From Tubulanus polymorphus (Eukaryota; Nemertea; Palaeonemertea; Tubulaniformes; Tubulanidae), in contig NC_134025.1 of assembly GCF_964204645.1 (NCBI RefSeq), positions 20,552,001-20,616,000 on the forward strand: DNA of 64,000 nucleotides. Reading direction: 5' to 3'. The notes under the pieces are model-generated. The model was not told the origin of the DNA and ran no database searches. It saw only the letters and a program-made list of their open reading frames with translations. Positions 23,142 to 47,002 of this stretch are shown here, piece by piece. A program made the translations under genes and the position numbers. Numbering within the stretch: position 1 is the stretch's first letter; each line of letters opens with the position of its first letter.

Positions 23142-26100
23142 ATGACTCCGGATCCGACAACTACGTCAACAGTGAACCTGGTCGAAGAAAATGTAAGTTG
23201 GATATTGTTTTGATGGGTCAATTAAAAAAGTACACGAAATTACAATATTGATATTCCAACTTTATTCGAGCGAACGATCGAGTCTTATTTTGTCTTAGAT
23301 TCATTTAATTTTCACGTGATATATTTCAGTACAGATCTGCAGTTGATTATGTCATGAAAATTGTCACTTCTGAACAGTAAACGATAATACTTTTTTAATA
23401 TTGAAAGTTATATTCAAAAGTTTGTTTTGAAATGGTGGCCGATGCGTGCGATACAGTACATAAATGACAAGCAGCCGAATCTATAATCATTCTCTCCAAC
23501 GAATGTACGGACAGAGCAATCTTTGCAAATTTCATTAGAAAATTGATAATATTGATTGCATTGAATTTAGACGAGCGTGGCCAGGCAGCGCTACGTATGT
23601 GTTCACTTGCTGCATGTGTTAAGCTCTCACACAGGGGTCACAGTACTGGATACCGACTATCGCATTTTCTTATCAGCTTTAATAAACATTTTGATATCAG
23701 AATTTGTGAAGTTATGGGAATTTTCCGTAACATCACAAATTATGATATACCCATACAACGAAAATAACCTGGATGGCTCTAATCTGTATTGTACATCGAC
23801 CTATTGAACCGACAATCGCTTCAACTCTTCTCCGTGTATACAACATGTAGTTTTATGTCTAAATGCGTCAAAAATAAGTAAAAAATCAACTATGCAGAGT
23901 TTGTACTAGATATTTATTTCATCTAGGGTGACGCGTAGAGTAAACGAGCTTGAAATATCCTGGCCGCCATCTAAACCATCGAGACCGATTTCTTAGGGAT
24001 TTATATTGAAATACAAAAGTGCACGAAAATTCATATTTCTTAATACCCACATGAACATTACAATCAGTTTGATCATAGCTAAGGGCCTGAATATAATGAA
24101 ATTATGATATTGAGATTTTCGTGGATTGCACTGGGCTAGACATTTGAAGTATATATGTATTGACTGCGCTATTGATATTGGACGGCGCAAACAAAATGAT
24201 GTAAATATATAATTTACTATAGCGTCGTTAGACCCGTAAAACGTCTGGTCTTCCTGATCCGGTTCTACTGCAGAATAAACCATGTCATAGAGCAGATATC
24301 TGTTTTCTTGCTAAACATACAAAACGGACGTTTGCACAATGGACGAAGTCTCTATAAGGAATGATCGATCGAAATTTTATACGAATGTAAACTGAATATA
24401 ACAGCCACACTCTGACATGGAGAATAGATTATATGTTTAAAACCCACTATATACAGAATTAAAAAAAAATCTAAAAGCATATTTTATGCGTTCTCTTGTG
24501 AGAGTTTGAAATGTCGTGTCTTTTGATTTCAATTTTTGATAAACAAAATTGCTTTTAATTCTGCGTATTGTGAGTTTCAAAGTTGTAAACTGAATGTTTA
24601 TAAATCGAGATTTGACCGTTTTCTGCAATGGGTGAAGGCTATCAACCTTCAATCAACGAGTTTATCCATGGACTCGAGTCCATGGTTTATCCAATCGATG
24701 ACCACTTCACATTTGACCACGTTCATTAGGCTATCGCTTCTATTAGCACGTGAAGACATGTCAATAACCAGGGTCTTGTATTCATTCATTGACCTTGTAA
24801 ACTATGTAAATAACGTCTTATATTTGCGGACATTTACATTCCTATCTACTTTGCGTTGCTATGAACGTCGCGTTTTTTTTTCACACTGACGAAGCCGTTC
24901 GAAGCGCTGAAACACAAGCCTCGGTGTCACTGTTATTTGAAACCCGCGTCACTGGCTTTGTATGTTAATGCAACCTGCTGTAGTTTCAAAATTAAATCAA
25001 ATTAGTGGGTAAATCTGGTAACAATGCCGACCAAATCACATACCTCTTGTTCCAGTTTATTCATTACACGTGAATGTAATTTGCATCGTTTTAAACCTAT
25101 ACCATGATAGTCCTACGTAAAACCATTCTTGTCGGGTGAACTCTGTTTTTGGAGATTCGGTTTAGGCGCTAACATGTCCGATGGTGGGTTTTATCGTGTA
25201 CCGAGAAGCGGTGAAAGTAGCTGCAGTTTAGCGAAAATAGTAGAAAATGATTTTACTGATAAAATTCACTACAAACAGGTATTTTGGGAACTTAAAAAGA
25301 GATACTCAAATAATCGGCTAAATTTACTGACTTGGGTAGAAATTCTATCTTTTTTTTAATTAGAAACCGGCGACAGTCGTTCAGCGCGGGATGGGTCGTT
25401 CAACGTATATAATTTATAAGTATTTTTCTTCTTTTTAGTGCCTTGCAACTGACCAGGCTAACAGCCACACCATCGAAAAGGGAAACACTAAAAAAGTGCC
25501 AAAAGAACGTGGAAATTGGGGAGGACAACTGGAGTTTATTCTGACGTGTATAGGATATGCCGTAGGTTTAGGAAATGTCTGGAGATTTCCATATCTCTGT
25601 TACAAAAATGGAGGAGGTAAGCAGTACTTGTAAACTCGGAGAAATTCCACTCTTGCCATAACAGCTTTGCCTATTTGATATTTGCCAGACATTTGTCAAA
25701 CATTAGTTCGATCTGGTTCTGTTGCAGGTGCCTTTTTGATACCATACGTCATAATGTTGTTATTTGTCGGTCTTCCATTGTTTTTTATGGAGCTTTCGTT
25801 CGGTCAATTTGCTAGTCTCGGTCCGATATCCGTCTGGAAAATAAACCCATTATTCAAAGGTAACTTTGGTGGTTAACACCGGAATAAACTTATATACGCT
25901 CGTATTCATGGCAATCACTCTTTGGTAATAACTTTCATTCATTTCTTCAAATTTCAAGCTTTTGCAATAATATCCTTTCAGGTATGGGTTGGGCAATGAT
26001 AATAGTGACGTTTTGTATTTCATTGTATTATAACGTCATTGTGGCATATTGTCTGTACTATCTTTTCGCGTCGATGACTTCGGTTCTACCGTGGTCAACA

Positions 26101-29100
26101 TGTGGTAACGAATGGAACAGCGAGTACTGTACGAACGACATCAATGATAATGTCGTTAAAAACGGTAGGTTTCCTGATATATATTTTAACTCGTATTTCA
26201 CACCGTTAAAAGCCTGCATCACGTTTGATATTTGAGAGGTGTATGTTTCAGTTACTTATTTGAATAATGCCACACTCGAAATCGAAAATGGCACAGTTAC
26301 CACACTCTATAACTGTAGCACTGCTGCAATTGAGAATGCGCTTGCAACTATCAATACAACGACAACTACGTTGGTAGCAAACTGCACAGAAAAACAGACA
26401 GCAATCAACTCGTCGACAGAAGAATATTTCTAGTGAGTGGCTAATCTTATTCTAACTCGATCGAGCTTAACGTTAGTTAAGCTTTATACTAAATGCGATT
26501 ACGTTTACCATTTTTAGTAACAAAGTACTTGGCCTAACTGACGATTTTTCTGTAACTGGCAAGTTGAAATGGGAGTTGAGTCTATGTTTGCTCTTGGCCT
26601 GGATTGTTGTGTTCCTCGTGTTGATCAAAGGAATACAAACGTTAGGCAAGGTAACTGCGAACGTTCTTAATCCTAGGAATAGGGTCATAACTGGGGTAAT
26701 ATGATAATGATAAAATAACTAATGATTACTATGTGTTCAAATCTGGATTCACATTGTATATAAAATAAACCTCCACGGTCTGAAGCAAATAGATCTGATA
26801 GATATTTCCTGACCACTAACTAACTTCTATTACAAATATAAATAGAACTTGATATTTACAGGTGGTATATTTCACTGCGTTATTCCCGTATGTTTTGCTG
26901 ACGGCTCTTCTCATCCAAGGCTGCACACTAGAAGGTTCAATTGATGGTATACTGTACTACGTAACCCCTCAATGGGATAGACTTCTCGATGGCGAGGTAA
27001 AACGGCTATTGATTTTCATAAGAAATAATGAGAAGTAAGAACTGAAACATTTCATATCGCACGCCAACCCGCTGAAACCCAGTCGCCATGATCGACGGTT
27101 TTAGAAATTCGACATCATATTTACGTGTGCATTGTGCATTTTAGGTGTGGAAGGATGCAGGAGTTCAGATCTTCTATTCTATGGGTATTGCCCAGGGTAC
27201 CTTGATTACAATGTCAAGCTATAATCCCTTTAATAATAATTGTCTCAGGTATGTCGTTCGAAGGCATGGAGTCGTCCACACGGTCCGTTATATTCGTATT
27301 CAACGATATTTCGATGTTGATTTATCGATTCCCAATCTTGCTTCGCACATAGTTTCACGTTTAAATCGACGCTCGGGGTCAAAAATCGTGTCAAAATATT
27401 GCAGTGTTTTTAAGGTTCAATTCACAACAGAAACGGTATCTAATTGGATTGTACGCAACTTAACTCCGGACTCGAAAAATCGAAAGCGAACTCTCAAGAT
27501 TAAACCCACTACTGGACTAATTCTTAAAAACCGTATCCATACATGTTTTGGGTCTAAAATAAAAGATTTTCAAAATCTACAAAACGCTTCATCAATTTGA
27601 GATACTGTCTAATTCTCAGCTATATCATCTGCTACTGCTTTGTATGAGTTCACAGTCGATTTGTTATATATAAATGATTCACAGAGAATTTGACAAAGTC
27701 GTCCAATATACTGATCGTCGATTCTATCGTGAAGCGTTTATTTCGCTGCTCATCAAAGTGCACATAAATTCTCCTCTTCCCCATATATTTACTTTTCAGT
27801 CCAGGGGAATCTCACTCGTATATTTCTTACAGCGCGGGATGAAATCTACCATGCATAGATTTACTAGATCGCTAGATTGGATACTACAAATTCATTTTTC
27901 CATCAAATTTTTGGTATTTCATTTGAGCATTTGTGCTATCTTATACTATTGTAGGTTTGGAGCGATGCGGCCACGCAAATATTTTACTCCCTGAGCACTT
28001 GTTCTGGAGGTCTTATCGCAATGGCCAGTTTCAGTAAATTTAACAACAACTGTCTCAGGTACTGAACTCTGGCATTGAACAAAATAACCTTAGAGCGCTT
28101 ATATACCCTATAAAAGCCTAAATCGCGTGAGGATGAAATATAGAAAATTTGGCTACGCTTCAACGCTTCTCTTGACTCTAACAGACCGTGGAGTTATTAT
28201 TTGACAAAAGGAGGAAAGGGCTTTTAAAAGCGGCGGTAGAATTAGGTTAGATAAAGTTCTTGAAAGAAATTTTAGCTAAGCGGGTTTTTCACGTCCTGGG
28301 TACGGTGAATGATTATCGCCAGCTTTAATGAGCTGATATGATATATAAAGAATGCAAAGGGGGATTTTATGACTCAGAAAGTGCGATCAATCAGCACCAC
28401 GTTTAGATGAGTTATCACGAAACAATGAGTGATCACTGTTCTGTTAAAGGATCCACAGTTCCACAATAAAATAAGTCTAGACTATGTTGATTTTTGTCCT
28501 GATAACCTATAAAAAAGATTAGCCAATATTTCAATGATTTGACCGCGAATCGGGTCGGTAAATCAAATGAAGGGATCCGGTTTACAGAGATGGAACGAAG
28601 CCGTATCGATAATCCAGAACATCGAAACTAGAACAAAGGAATTAACTATTTCTTTACGTCTACAGGGAATCTGGGGCCAATTTCACGAAATGATTTTCAA
28701 CATTTCAACTGAGTTATGGCTAACTGATTAGTGAAAGTCATCCTCTTAGATAGGCTCCAGGACTAGGTGCAACTTGGTCCAGTTTTACAACATAGAACTG
28801 ATATCGATCCTCATTATCCTCGTAAAACTGAGCCCAGTTCCCAGTTTCGCAGTTCTAGGTTCTCATCCCTCGGCAGGGATTCGTACCTGATGGCATCGCT
28901 ACACACTCAGCCACGGTATGAACTACCACACTATGTAGACCGGGTGTGCAGGTTTGCCGCGCAAAACCTTGCGGCACCAATCACATAGCTTGTGGTATAT
29001 GCGCTGAGGAAAATTTCGCGTTGAACCTTGGGAAACCTCACGCTAATAAAACGGACATCTGATTGACAAATAATTACATCATCTAAGTTGCGCGTGTACC

Positions 29101-32100
29101 TGCGCACCCGCTCTAGTGTGACAGGGTTCCTTACCGTGGCGAGTGTCAACGCCAACAGGTTCGAATCCCTGCCATTTGACAGTCAATTCCAACTTGATGG
29201 TTTGCTTAAATCGTAAAAATGAATGACTCGATTATCACGAAATTTAATGATCAAATCAAACACTTAAAGAAACGGATGATTTTTGTTCATGCTTATGATA
29301 GATTATCTTTAATAGAATTGCAAGTAAATTGTTGAAATATCGTACGATCTTTTTATTTCAGAGATGCTCTAATCGTGCCGTTTATAAACTGCGGTACGAG
29401 TATCTACGCCGGGTTCGTAATATTCTCAGTTCTCGGATTCATGGCCCACGAGAAGCACACGACCGTTGCTGATGTCGCCAGAGGAGGTAAATACCATCAT
29501 TGATTCTGTTTTTGACTTGTGTATGTATTGCTAGCGTTAAGCGGCCTTTCTGACTTTGCTATGCCTGTGTAGATTGTATGTATATATACTTTCCTATGCA
29601 AATCAAGTCTGAAATGAATTGAATTGAATTTCATAACATCTAGCACGCACTATAAAATTTCAAATTTAGAGCAATTGTACGGAAATATTTGAGTTAAGCC
29701 ATTAGAATAAGTTTCTTAGTCTACTTTATAGGTCGCCGATTTTCTATTCGTCATTCTGGAAGAATAGTGGCTGCTATTTAAGGTTGAATTCGAAACGTCG
29801 TTGCACAATAGATATTTTCGTATTCAATCAATTTTTAACTTAAAACCTGCAAGCTCTCAACAACAAGGACTTATCTATTGAATTTTATCCCTTTTTAATA
29901 TTCAATACGTCTCAAACAATTTCTTATCTTTATTGCGAATACCAGGAATCCATATTTGGCAATGAAAGTTAACGTATTAAAAGTCTCATGAAATAAGGTT
30001 ATCTTTATCACATTAGAAAGCTATAAATGATGATATTTAAGAAAAATTTACGCAATGGCGCATAATAAAACAGGAATATTTAATGTTCTGTCCCGATAAG
30101 ATCTGTTTCAATGCATAAACTGAAAGAGTTTAGATATCGGGAGAATAAAACAAATTCTTATCAAAGTCAAAAATGCGTGCGTAATAGATGATTATGATAA
30201 AAGACAGTATCTCATAATTGTCTGTAAAAAATAGTTAAGTTCATTCTTCGGACGAGCTCAAAACAATTTACATCGATACAATTGTTCTTCACTTACAATT
30301 AATTTTCCAACCTATAGTTTTTCATTCATTTCATGCAAACCTATAATTTTATAACCGTAAAAGTCAAAACAAAAATATTTAAAAAAAAATTGGGTGAAAA
30401 TGCCGTATAAAAAATGACGCATCTCCTTAAAAGTTGAAAATATCAAGCATTCCAATTATATTCTTATTATAGAAATTATCGTAATAAATTGATATATTTC
30501 TTCGTCAGGACCTGGTTTAGCCTTCATCGTTTACCCAGAAGCTGTTGCTAAAATGCCTCTATTTCCACCATTGTGGGCGATACTATTCTTCATCATGATG
30601 GTCATGCTCGGATTCAGCTCACAGGTATCTATCACTTTATATGCTCGAATTCTTTCCATTGTCACCTGCAAATGCTAAATATTTGGAGAAACGTTCAAAC
30701 CGTTAATAATTCTATCGATATTTGCCCTATTGAATGAATTGTATAGTATTGGGGATCACGATTGTGTTATATTTCTCGAACTTTCTTTTCTATAGTTTTC
30801 TATGATGGAAACGGTGATCAGCGCGATTTCTGATGAATACAAGAGAACGCTAAGAACGACGACGAAAAGGACGATCATATTTAGAGCCGCTATTTGCACC
30901 ATAGCATTTTTACTCGGTTTGCCAATGTGTTTAGAGGTGAGTAACAGGGATGAAATATTGTGGCAGTTTTATGTTTATCGTAGTTTTTATGATGGCTGCA
31001 TTAATATACACTTTATAAAAGGAGTAACTAAAATCGTAAATTGTAAATGTAACTGGAGTAATTGTGACTGTATAACTGAAAATTGTTTTTATCCTGTGCT
31101 CGAAAAGATTGTGTAATTTCTGGAGCAATAGATTTATTCTGAATCTGAATTTGTATCATTGATCGTTTACTTTCATCATAGAAATTCGGACATAGTAACG
31201 AACTCAGATAAAAACAATGAATATAACAAGACCACGCGACATTCAGTTGTACATAGCATTTGCATTATGCGTTTCAACTTATCGAATTTATTTTCTAGAA
31301 TGGTATGTACCTTTTGAATTTGATTGACAATTTTGTCGGTGGTTTTCCGCTGCTGATCGTCGGATTTCTGGAATGCATCGCGATAAATTATATATACGGT
31401 GAGTTTCTAATGCGGTTTACCCAGGTTAAACGCTTAAGTAAATCGTCTAAAGCGATGAAGTTATCGATAGATAACAATAAATTGTAAATAGTAAAATGGA
31501 ATTGATTCGAAATGTGTTCTATTTTTTTTCTCTTAAATTTAGGATATAAACGTTTCGCTGCTGATATTCGGTTGATGTTAGGCCGAGAACCGGGTGTATT
31601 TTTCAGGGCCACGTGGTGTGTTGTTTCGCCTCTAGTCATGATTGTAAGTACTGAATGGCCTAAATCCAGCAATCCAGCTCATCAACATGCATCGCATACA
31701 TTCTTTATCTTATTCTCGTGTAAATTCCACCATTGCCTTTTTGGAAAATGAGTATATCGCATTGGTGTAATTGGAGAGTGTACAATGGGCATCAGGACAA
31801 ACAATTCTATCATTCTTCCGTCTTTAAAACCGATGGTGTCCTAGTTCTGGTTCATTCCTATCTAGAGACTATCTCTGACGTTTTGTCTGTAGCGTCTTTC
31901 TAGATAATTAGTTTAAATTTCTTTGTAGGGTACGATCGTATTCAAATCATGGAATTATCAACGTCTTACGTATAATGACTACGTTTATCCCGATTGGGCA
32001 GAGGCTCTAGGATGGGTTACTGCCGTCATTCCTATCAGTGTTATTTTCATTTGGATGTTGGTACAATACTGCAGGTCGTACGGCTATCAGGTAATTCAAA

Positions 32101-32393
32101 TTGTTTTAAGACACTTTCAATCCAGTTCGAAATAATTTCATTATGTGAATACGGCTTGCTTAGATTGATTTACATTAAGGTAAATGTATATGAACATTTC
32201 TGTAATGCTTCAGGCTTGCATTAAGGCAAACAGACCGTCTTCAAGTTGGGGTCCAGCGATGGCCGAAAACAGATCTGACACGATTTACGAGAAAGAAAGA
32301 AAAATGGAAACTCGCAGTTCCGTCTGCAGAGAAACAGAAGTTAAAAACGGTGATCTTGGACACAATAACGAGTCGTTTAATATTGACTTATAG
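23142..32393 (+). CDS. SLC6-family Na+/Cl- coupled transporter B (amino-acid type)
   Basis: Fifteen exons plus one alternative: 23142-23192, 25439-25616, 25728-25859, 25982-26164, 26252-26432, 26518-26650, 26862-26996, 27145-27248 (8a) or 27955-28058 (8b), 29362-29486, 30509-30624, 30796-30936, 31299-31398, 31543-31643, 31929-32090, 32214-32393; 673 aa with all phases consistent. TM1 has the SLC6 signature [18 protein letters not shown]. The residue before LGNVW is Gly, where monoamine carriers have Asp, so an amino-acid or GABA/glycine-like substrate is expected, not a monoamine. The long second outer loop carries [10 protein letters not shown] and about six N-glycosylation sites. TM6 keeps the Gln and FYS around the chloride site, and TM7 has INCGTS. 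Unusual: the TM8 motif LGLDSQF reads LGFSSQF, with Ser for the Asp usual in the sodium-2 site. It should be a twelve-TM plasma-membrane carrier; the substrate cannot be named. Confidence 0.87.
24666..24685. repeat. 20-nt perfect palindrome
   Basis: CCATGGACTCGAGTCCATGG in intron 1 of transporter B. It equals its own reverse complement. No repeat boundary around it is evident. Confidence 0.8.
27145..27248 (+). other. exon 8a of transporter B (TM6, variant a)
   Basis: 104 nt with AG before and GT after. Encodes [18 protein letters not shown] followed by [17 protein letters not shown]. It matches the only exon 8 of transporter C (50411-50514). The unwound centre of TM6 reads SMGIAQG. Confidence 0.85.
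27955..28058 (+). other. exon 8b of transporter B (TM6, variant b), mutually exclusive candidate
   Basis: Also 104 nt, preceded by TTGTAG and followed by GTACTG, with the same phases as exon 8a. Encodes [18 protein letters not shown] followed by [17 protein letters not shown]. The start (DAATQIF) is closer to the general SLC6 consensus than exon 8a, while the loop STCSG differs wholly from IAQG. Since 104 is not a multiple of three, joining 8a to 8b shifts the frame, so only one can be used per mRNA. No copy exists in the 172-bp intron 8 of transporter C. Confidence 0.8.
28870..29175. mobile_element. SINE-like element with tRNA-like ends in inverted orientation
   Basis: At the right end GGTTCGAATCC (about 29158-29168) is a polymerase-III B-box. 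At the left end the - strand reads GGTACGAATCC, preceded by a TGGTAGTTCA A-box-like stretch. Both ends share GAATCCCTGCC in opposite orientation. It lies between exon 8b and exon 9 of transporter B. Neither end folds into a convincing functional tRNA. Confidence 0.4.
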
Positions 32394-33503
32394 GCGTAAA
32401 GGAAGAATGTACTATCGGGTATATTACGATTCTATCAGTTATTCGTACCGTATACGGATGAATGACGTGGGTTATTGTTCGAGACCATTTCATATTTCAA
32501 AGAACTATTTCCTATGAGAACTATTTGCTTAATCTCACAAAACTTACTGTATTCAAATGTTGCTGATGAATTACAATATTTGCGCTTGCATTGACTAAAC
32601 GTCCACCGGAATCTTTTTAGAAATAGACAACATAAAGCGAGTTAACTGAATACACGCTTTTGAGAGTTATCTGTTCAGAATAACTATCTATTTTTGACGG
32701 ATGCACATTCTATGTATTAGTGTTTGTAATGTAAGTTTGACACGTTCCACTCGTTTTCTATAAACTATGCTCACGTGACCATATTATTGAAATAGAGTTC
32801 GTGTTTGTAGGCAAAATTGACGTCGAATGAGAGATGGATGACGTTTAGTGTGAATAAACAATGAATCTATGTTGTTTAACGAACAAAAAAACGTTTTATC
32901 GCTTCACCGATTTGGTCGATGTTATTTTTCATACGAGGTCTTTCCATCGCATTTTATTTTTTTCGTAGATGATTCCGTACCGTATTCTGCGCATTGTATT
33001 TGAGTATGTATGTTCATCAAAAATAAGAGATTCGAAAAAATCATGCATATTAAACTCGCGAAAAATCCGGGGAAACCACGGGTGCTCTTAGCCTATGAAT
33101 TCGAACTTTCCGGATCATTTTTGCCGTAAATTTAGTAGAAGGATCACTGTAAAAGGTACATGTGTATGAATGTCATGTGATTTGCCATGCCTGTAGAGAC
33201 CATGTAGGCTCTCTGCATAACCTTTGCCGAAAAGACGTGCCTTTACACTGAAACCGGATAAATAAAGGAATGGAGTGTTTAGAGAGGAGTTTCGGTTTAG
33301 CTTTGGAGAGACTAGTGAAGAAAGGGAGAAGTTGTACAGAATAAATGCTGCACTCATAGTAAAGAAAGTGTTCTAGTTATTGTCCCTGAAAGGATTTTAT
33401 ACCAGAAGGAACGAAACCACCGAGTTAATACCCAACATCAGGAAATGCAACAACACAAAACACCAAACCAACACTTCCGACTTAACCTTATTGGATCAAT
33501 TGC
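32394..33503. other. 3' flank of transporter B
   Basis: Non-coding and collinear with 81-1143. A conserved AATAAA at 32853-32858 is the probable polyadenylation signal. From about 33485 it merges into the 3' flank of protease B; the two genes are convergent. Confidence 0.6.
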
Positions 33504-33635
33504 GAAAATAGATTTCACTTCAGTTGAAAATACGAGCTAGACATGATGATTTTAATTACTACCGTGGTATCTTAACAGCTTTTAACACTGAATAACTTTC
33601 GAGTTATTGACTCAAGGCGTGGATGAGTAGTTCGA

Positions 33636-45144
<11,509 letters not shown>

Positions 45145-45201
45145 GTCAACTACGCGAATGGTGCGAAGATAATGTCGTAGATTTCGTTAGTGTCAATTCG
45201 T

Positions 45202-45207
45202 TTTATA
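45202..45207 (-). promoter_or_regulatory. TATA box of protease B
   Basis: TATAAA on the - strand, 58-63 bp upstream of the start at 45144, within a block conserved with protease A. Confidence 0.5.
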
Positions 45208-45643
45208 ATGCCAGATGGTTACCGAATGAGTAACTCGATATCCATAACTATATATGTATATGGAATACATATATTGGATGGATTACTAGTAGTACTTCAC
45301 CAGATTCACTAGATTAATTTGACGCACTGTCATTCAAACGGATTTTAAACTATCCGCATTATTTTATCAAGTGGCTGCATTGAGCAGAAAAAAGATCAAC
45401 ATAAGTTTCCTAATCACTCCTCTTTTAATCGACCCATTCAATTTTCAACACCCTCGTGAATTACTACTGTAATCACTATCATAGAACACGTCATGAGCTA
45501 CAATTCTGAAATTGATTGTGGTTGTATGCGTAGCTGCCAATATCTATGGAAATACGTTATTTCGCTATTCAACACGCCCCCTGGTGAACATATACCGGAA
45601 TCAATTACCTTGAAACTCGCAGTAATCATAGAGCATGTCTTAA

Positions 45644-46296
45644 CCCTTTTGATACGGACCACCCGCGGTGCGGGTGGATACCACTTCGGTCTTCGCTACG
45701 AGACACCCGCAGTGCGGGTGTTTTTAGAAGGACAATTATCATCGTGCTGTACATGGCTGACACCTGCCGTGACTTGCCGAAACTATGTCAGAAGATGCTA
45801 GAGAGAAATTCAAGCGATTTCGCCGCAAAAAAATCTATTTATCAATTACTGACCGTTTTTTTGCCTAAAATAGTACCGATCCAAGGCTGTACTTTAGGCG
45901 TAGACCTAAAAACTTAAATACCTGTAAATTTTTTATTTTTTCATAGATTTGCATAATTTTTTTTGCCTAAGGTAACAACAGACACCAGTATACTGTTTGA
46001 TTGAAGGTACATGGATCTTGCTTTGTTTTGAAATGATGTATGTTGAATATTCTCAAAAAAAGATTATATTTTTTGTATCTTCGCACGATATAATTAGGTC
46101 ACGTGACCTAATTAGCATAATTTTGGAAAATTTTTTGGTCCTCTAAATAAACTTTGGGATGTGTTCTACAAAGATATATAACTGATGTCCTGTTTCCTCT
46201 GTTGGTTTTTTTGCTATAGCCATCCATATATAACATGCAAAAATGCCTAATTTAGGCTCAGTAGAGTAGTGACCAAACATACCAGTATCAAAAGGG
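45644..46296. mobile_element. piggyBac-like MITE, 653 bp
   Basis: Terminal inverted repeats CCCTTTTGATAC and GTATCAAAAGGG are perfect and flanked on both sides by TTAA (45640-45643 and 46297-46300), the target duplication of piggyBac-type transposons. Near the left end two copies of a CACCCGCnGTGCGGGTG palindrome (about 45661 and 45705) could be subterminal transposase sites. No transposase ORF, so it is non-autonomous. Confidence 0.8.
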
Positions 46297-47002
46297 TTAA
46301 GGGGCAATCCGGCAATTGATTGTGGTAAGAAATGTGCATTAAGGTACATTTCTAGACCTTTAACCGTATCAAGCCAGTCTGACATTTTACAAAAATGGTT
46401 ACAATGTCAACGGTTCATTAAAATCTGAAAACTAATTCCTGGGAAAAATGCTTTCGATATTCATAAACGCTATAATTTTAGTAAAACAGTAAAAAAAAGT
46501 AAAACGGCTTCGTGTGAAAAACCAGCAAAAATCATTAATAATACCAGAAATATGGAAGAACTGGATTTCTTAAGTATGGGACGGGTGAATTTGGCTACCG
46601 TTTCCATGGTAACAGAAGAATCCTGGGACCTACAAAATACTCACAAGGTATTAGTAGCTGATTATGCAAATATTTGAGAATTTGAATAGAATTAGGAATT
46701 GAATATAATTTTGGGTTTTTTGAGTTTAAAGGCTCTTTGTTTTAAAACAACAACGCTCTTATTATTAACGTAACTGATGCTGAATTTCCATTGTTTATAC
46801 TATTCTCATCTGACTTTTCAAACAACCTTTCGGTTTGTTAATCGGTTTGATAATGAACTCGAAATCGATCCTCGGTATCAGAGTTCATGGTTTGACGCCA
46901 CATTGTGGCTGTTTAGCAATCTCTCATATTTGCTCTCAGATATATATTGATAAGAGAAGAATTTGTCAGTTTAAACTATTAACTGGTCAATGTTGGTTGA
47001 AG

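Larger units (their letters stand above)
45145..47002. other. divergent intergenic region between protease B and transporter C
   Basis: Contains the protease B TATA box (45202-45207) and a piggyBac-like MITE. No obvious TATA box close to transporter C was found. No other gene seen. Confidence 0.5.

Noticed and set aside
27249-27600. Open frame continuing past exon 8a of transporter B for about 117 codons
   Set aside because: Exon 8a ends at a standard GT donor with the same length and phase as in transporter C. The extension has no SLC6 similarity and is intron.
45659-45721. Pair of GC palindromes as a terminator or CRISPR-like repeat
   Set aside because: Only two copies and inside a piggyBac-like MITE in an animal genome.
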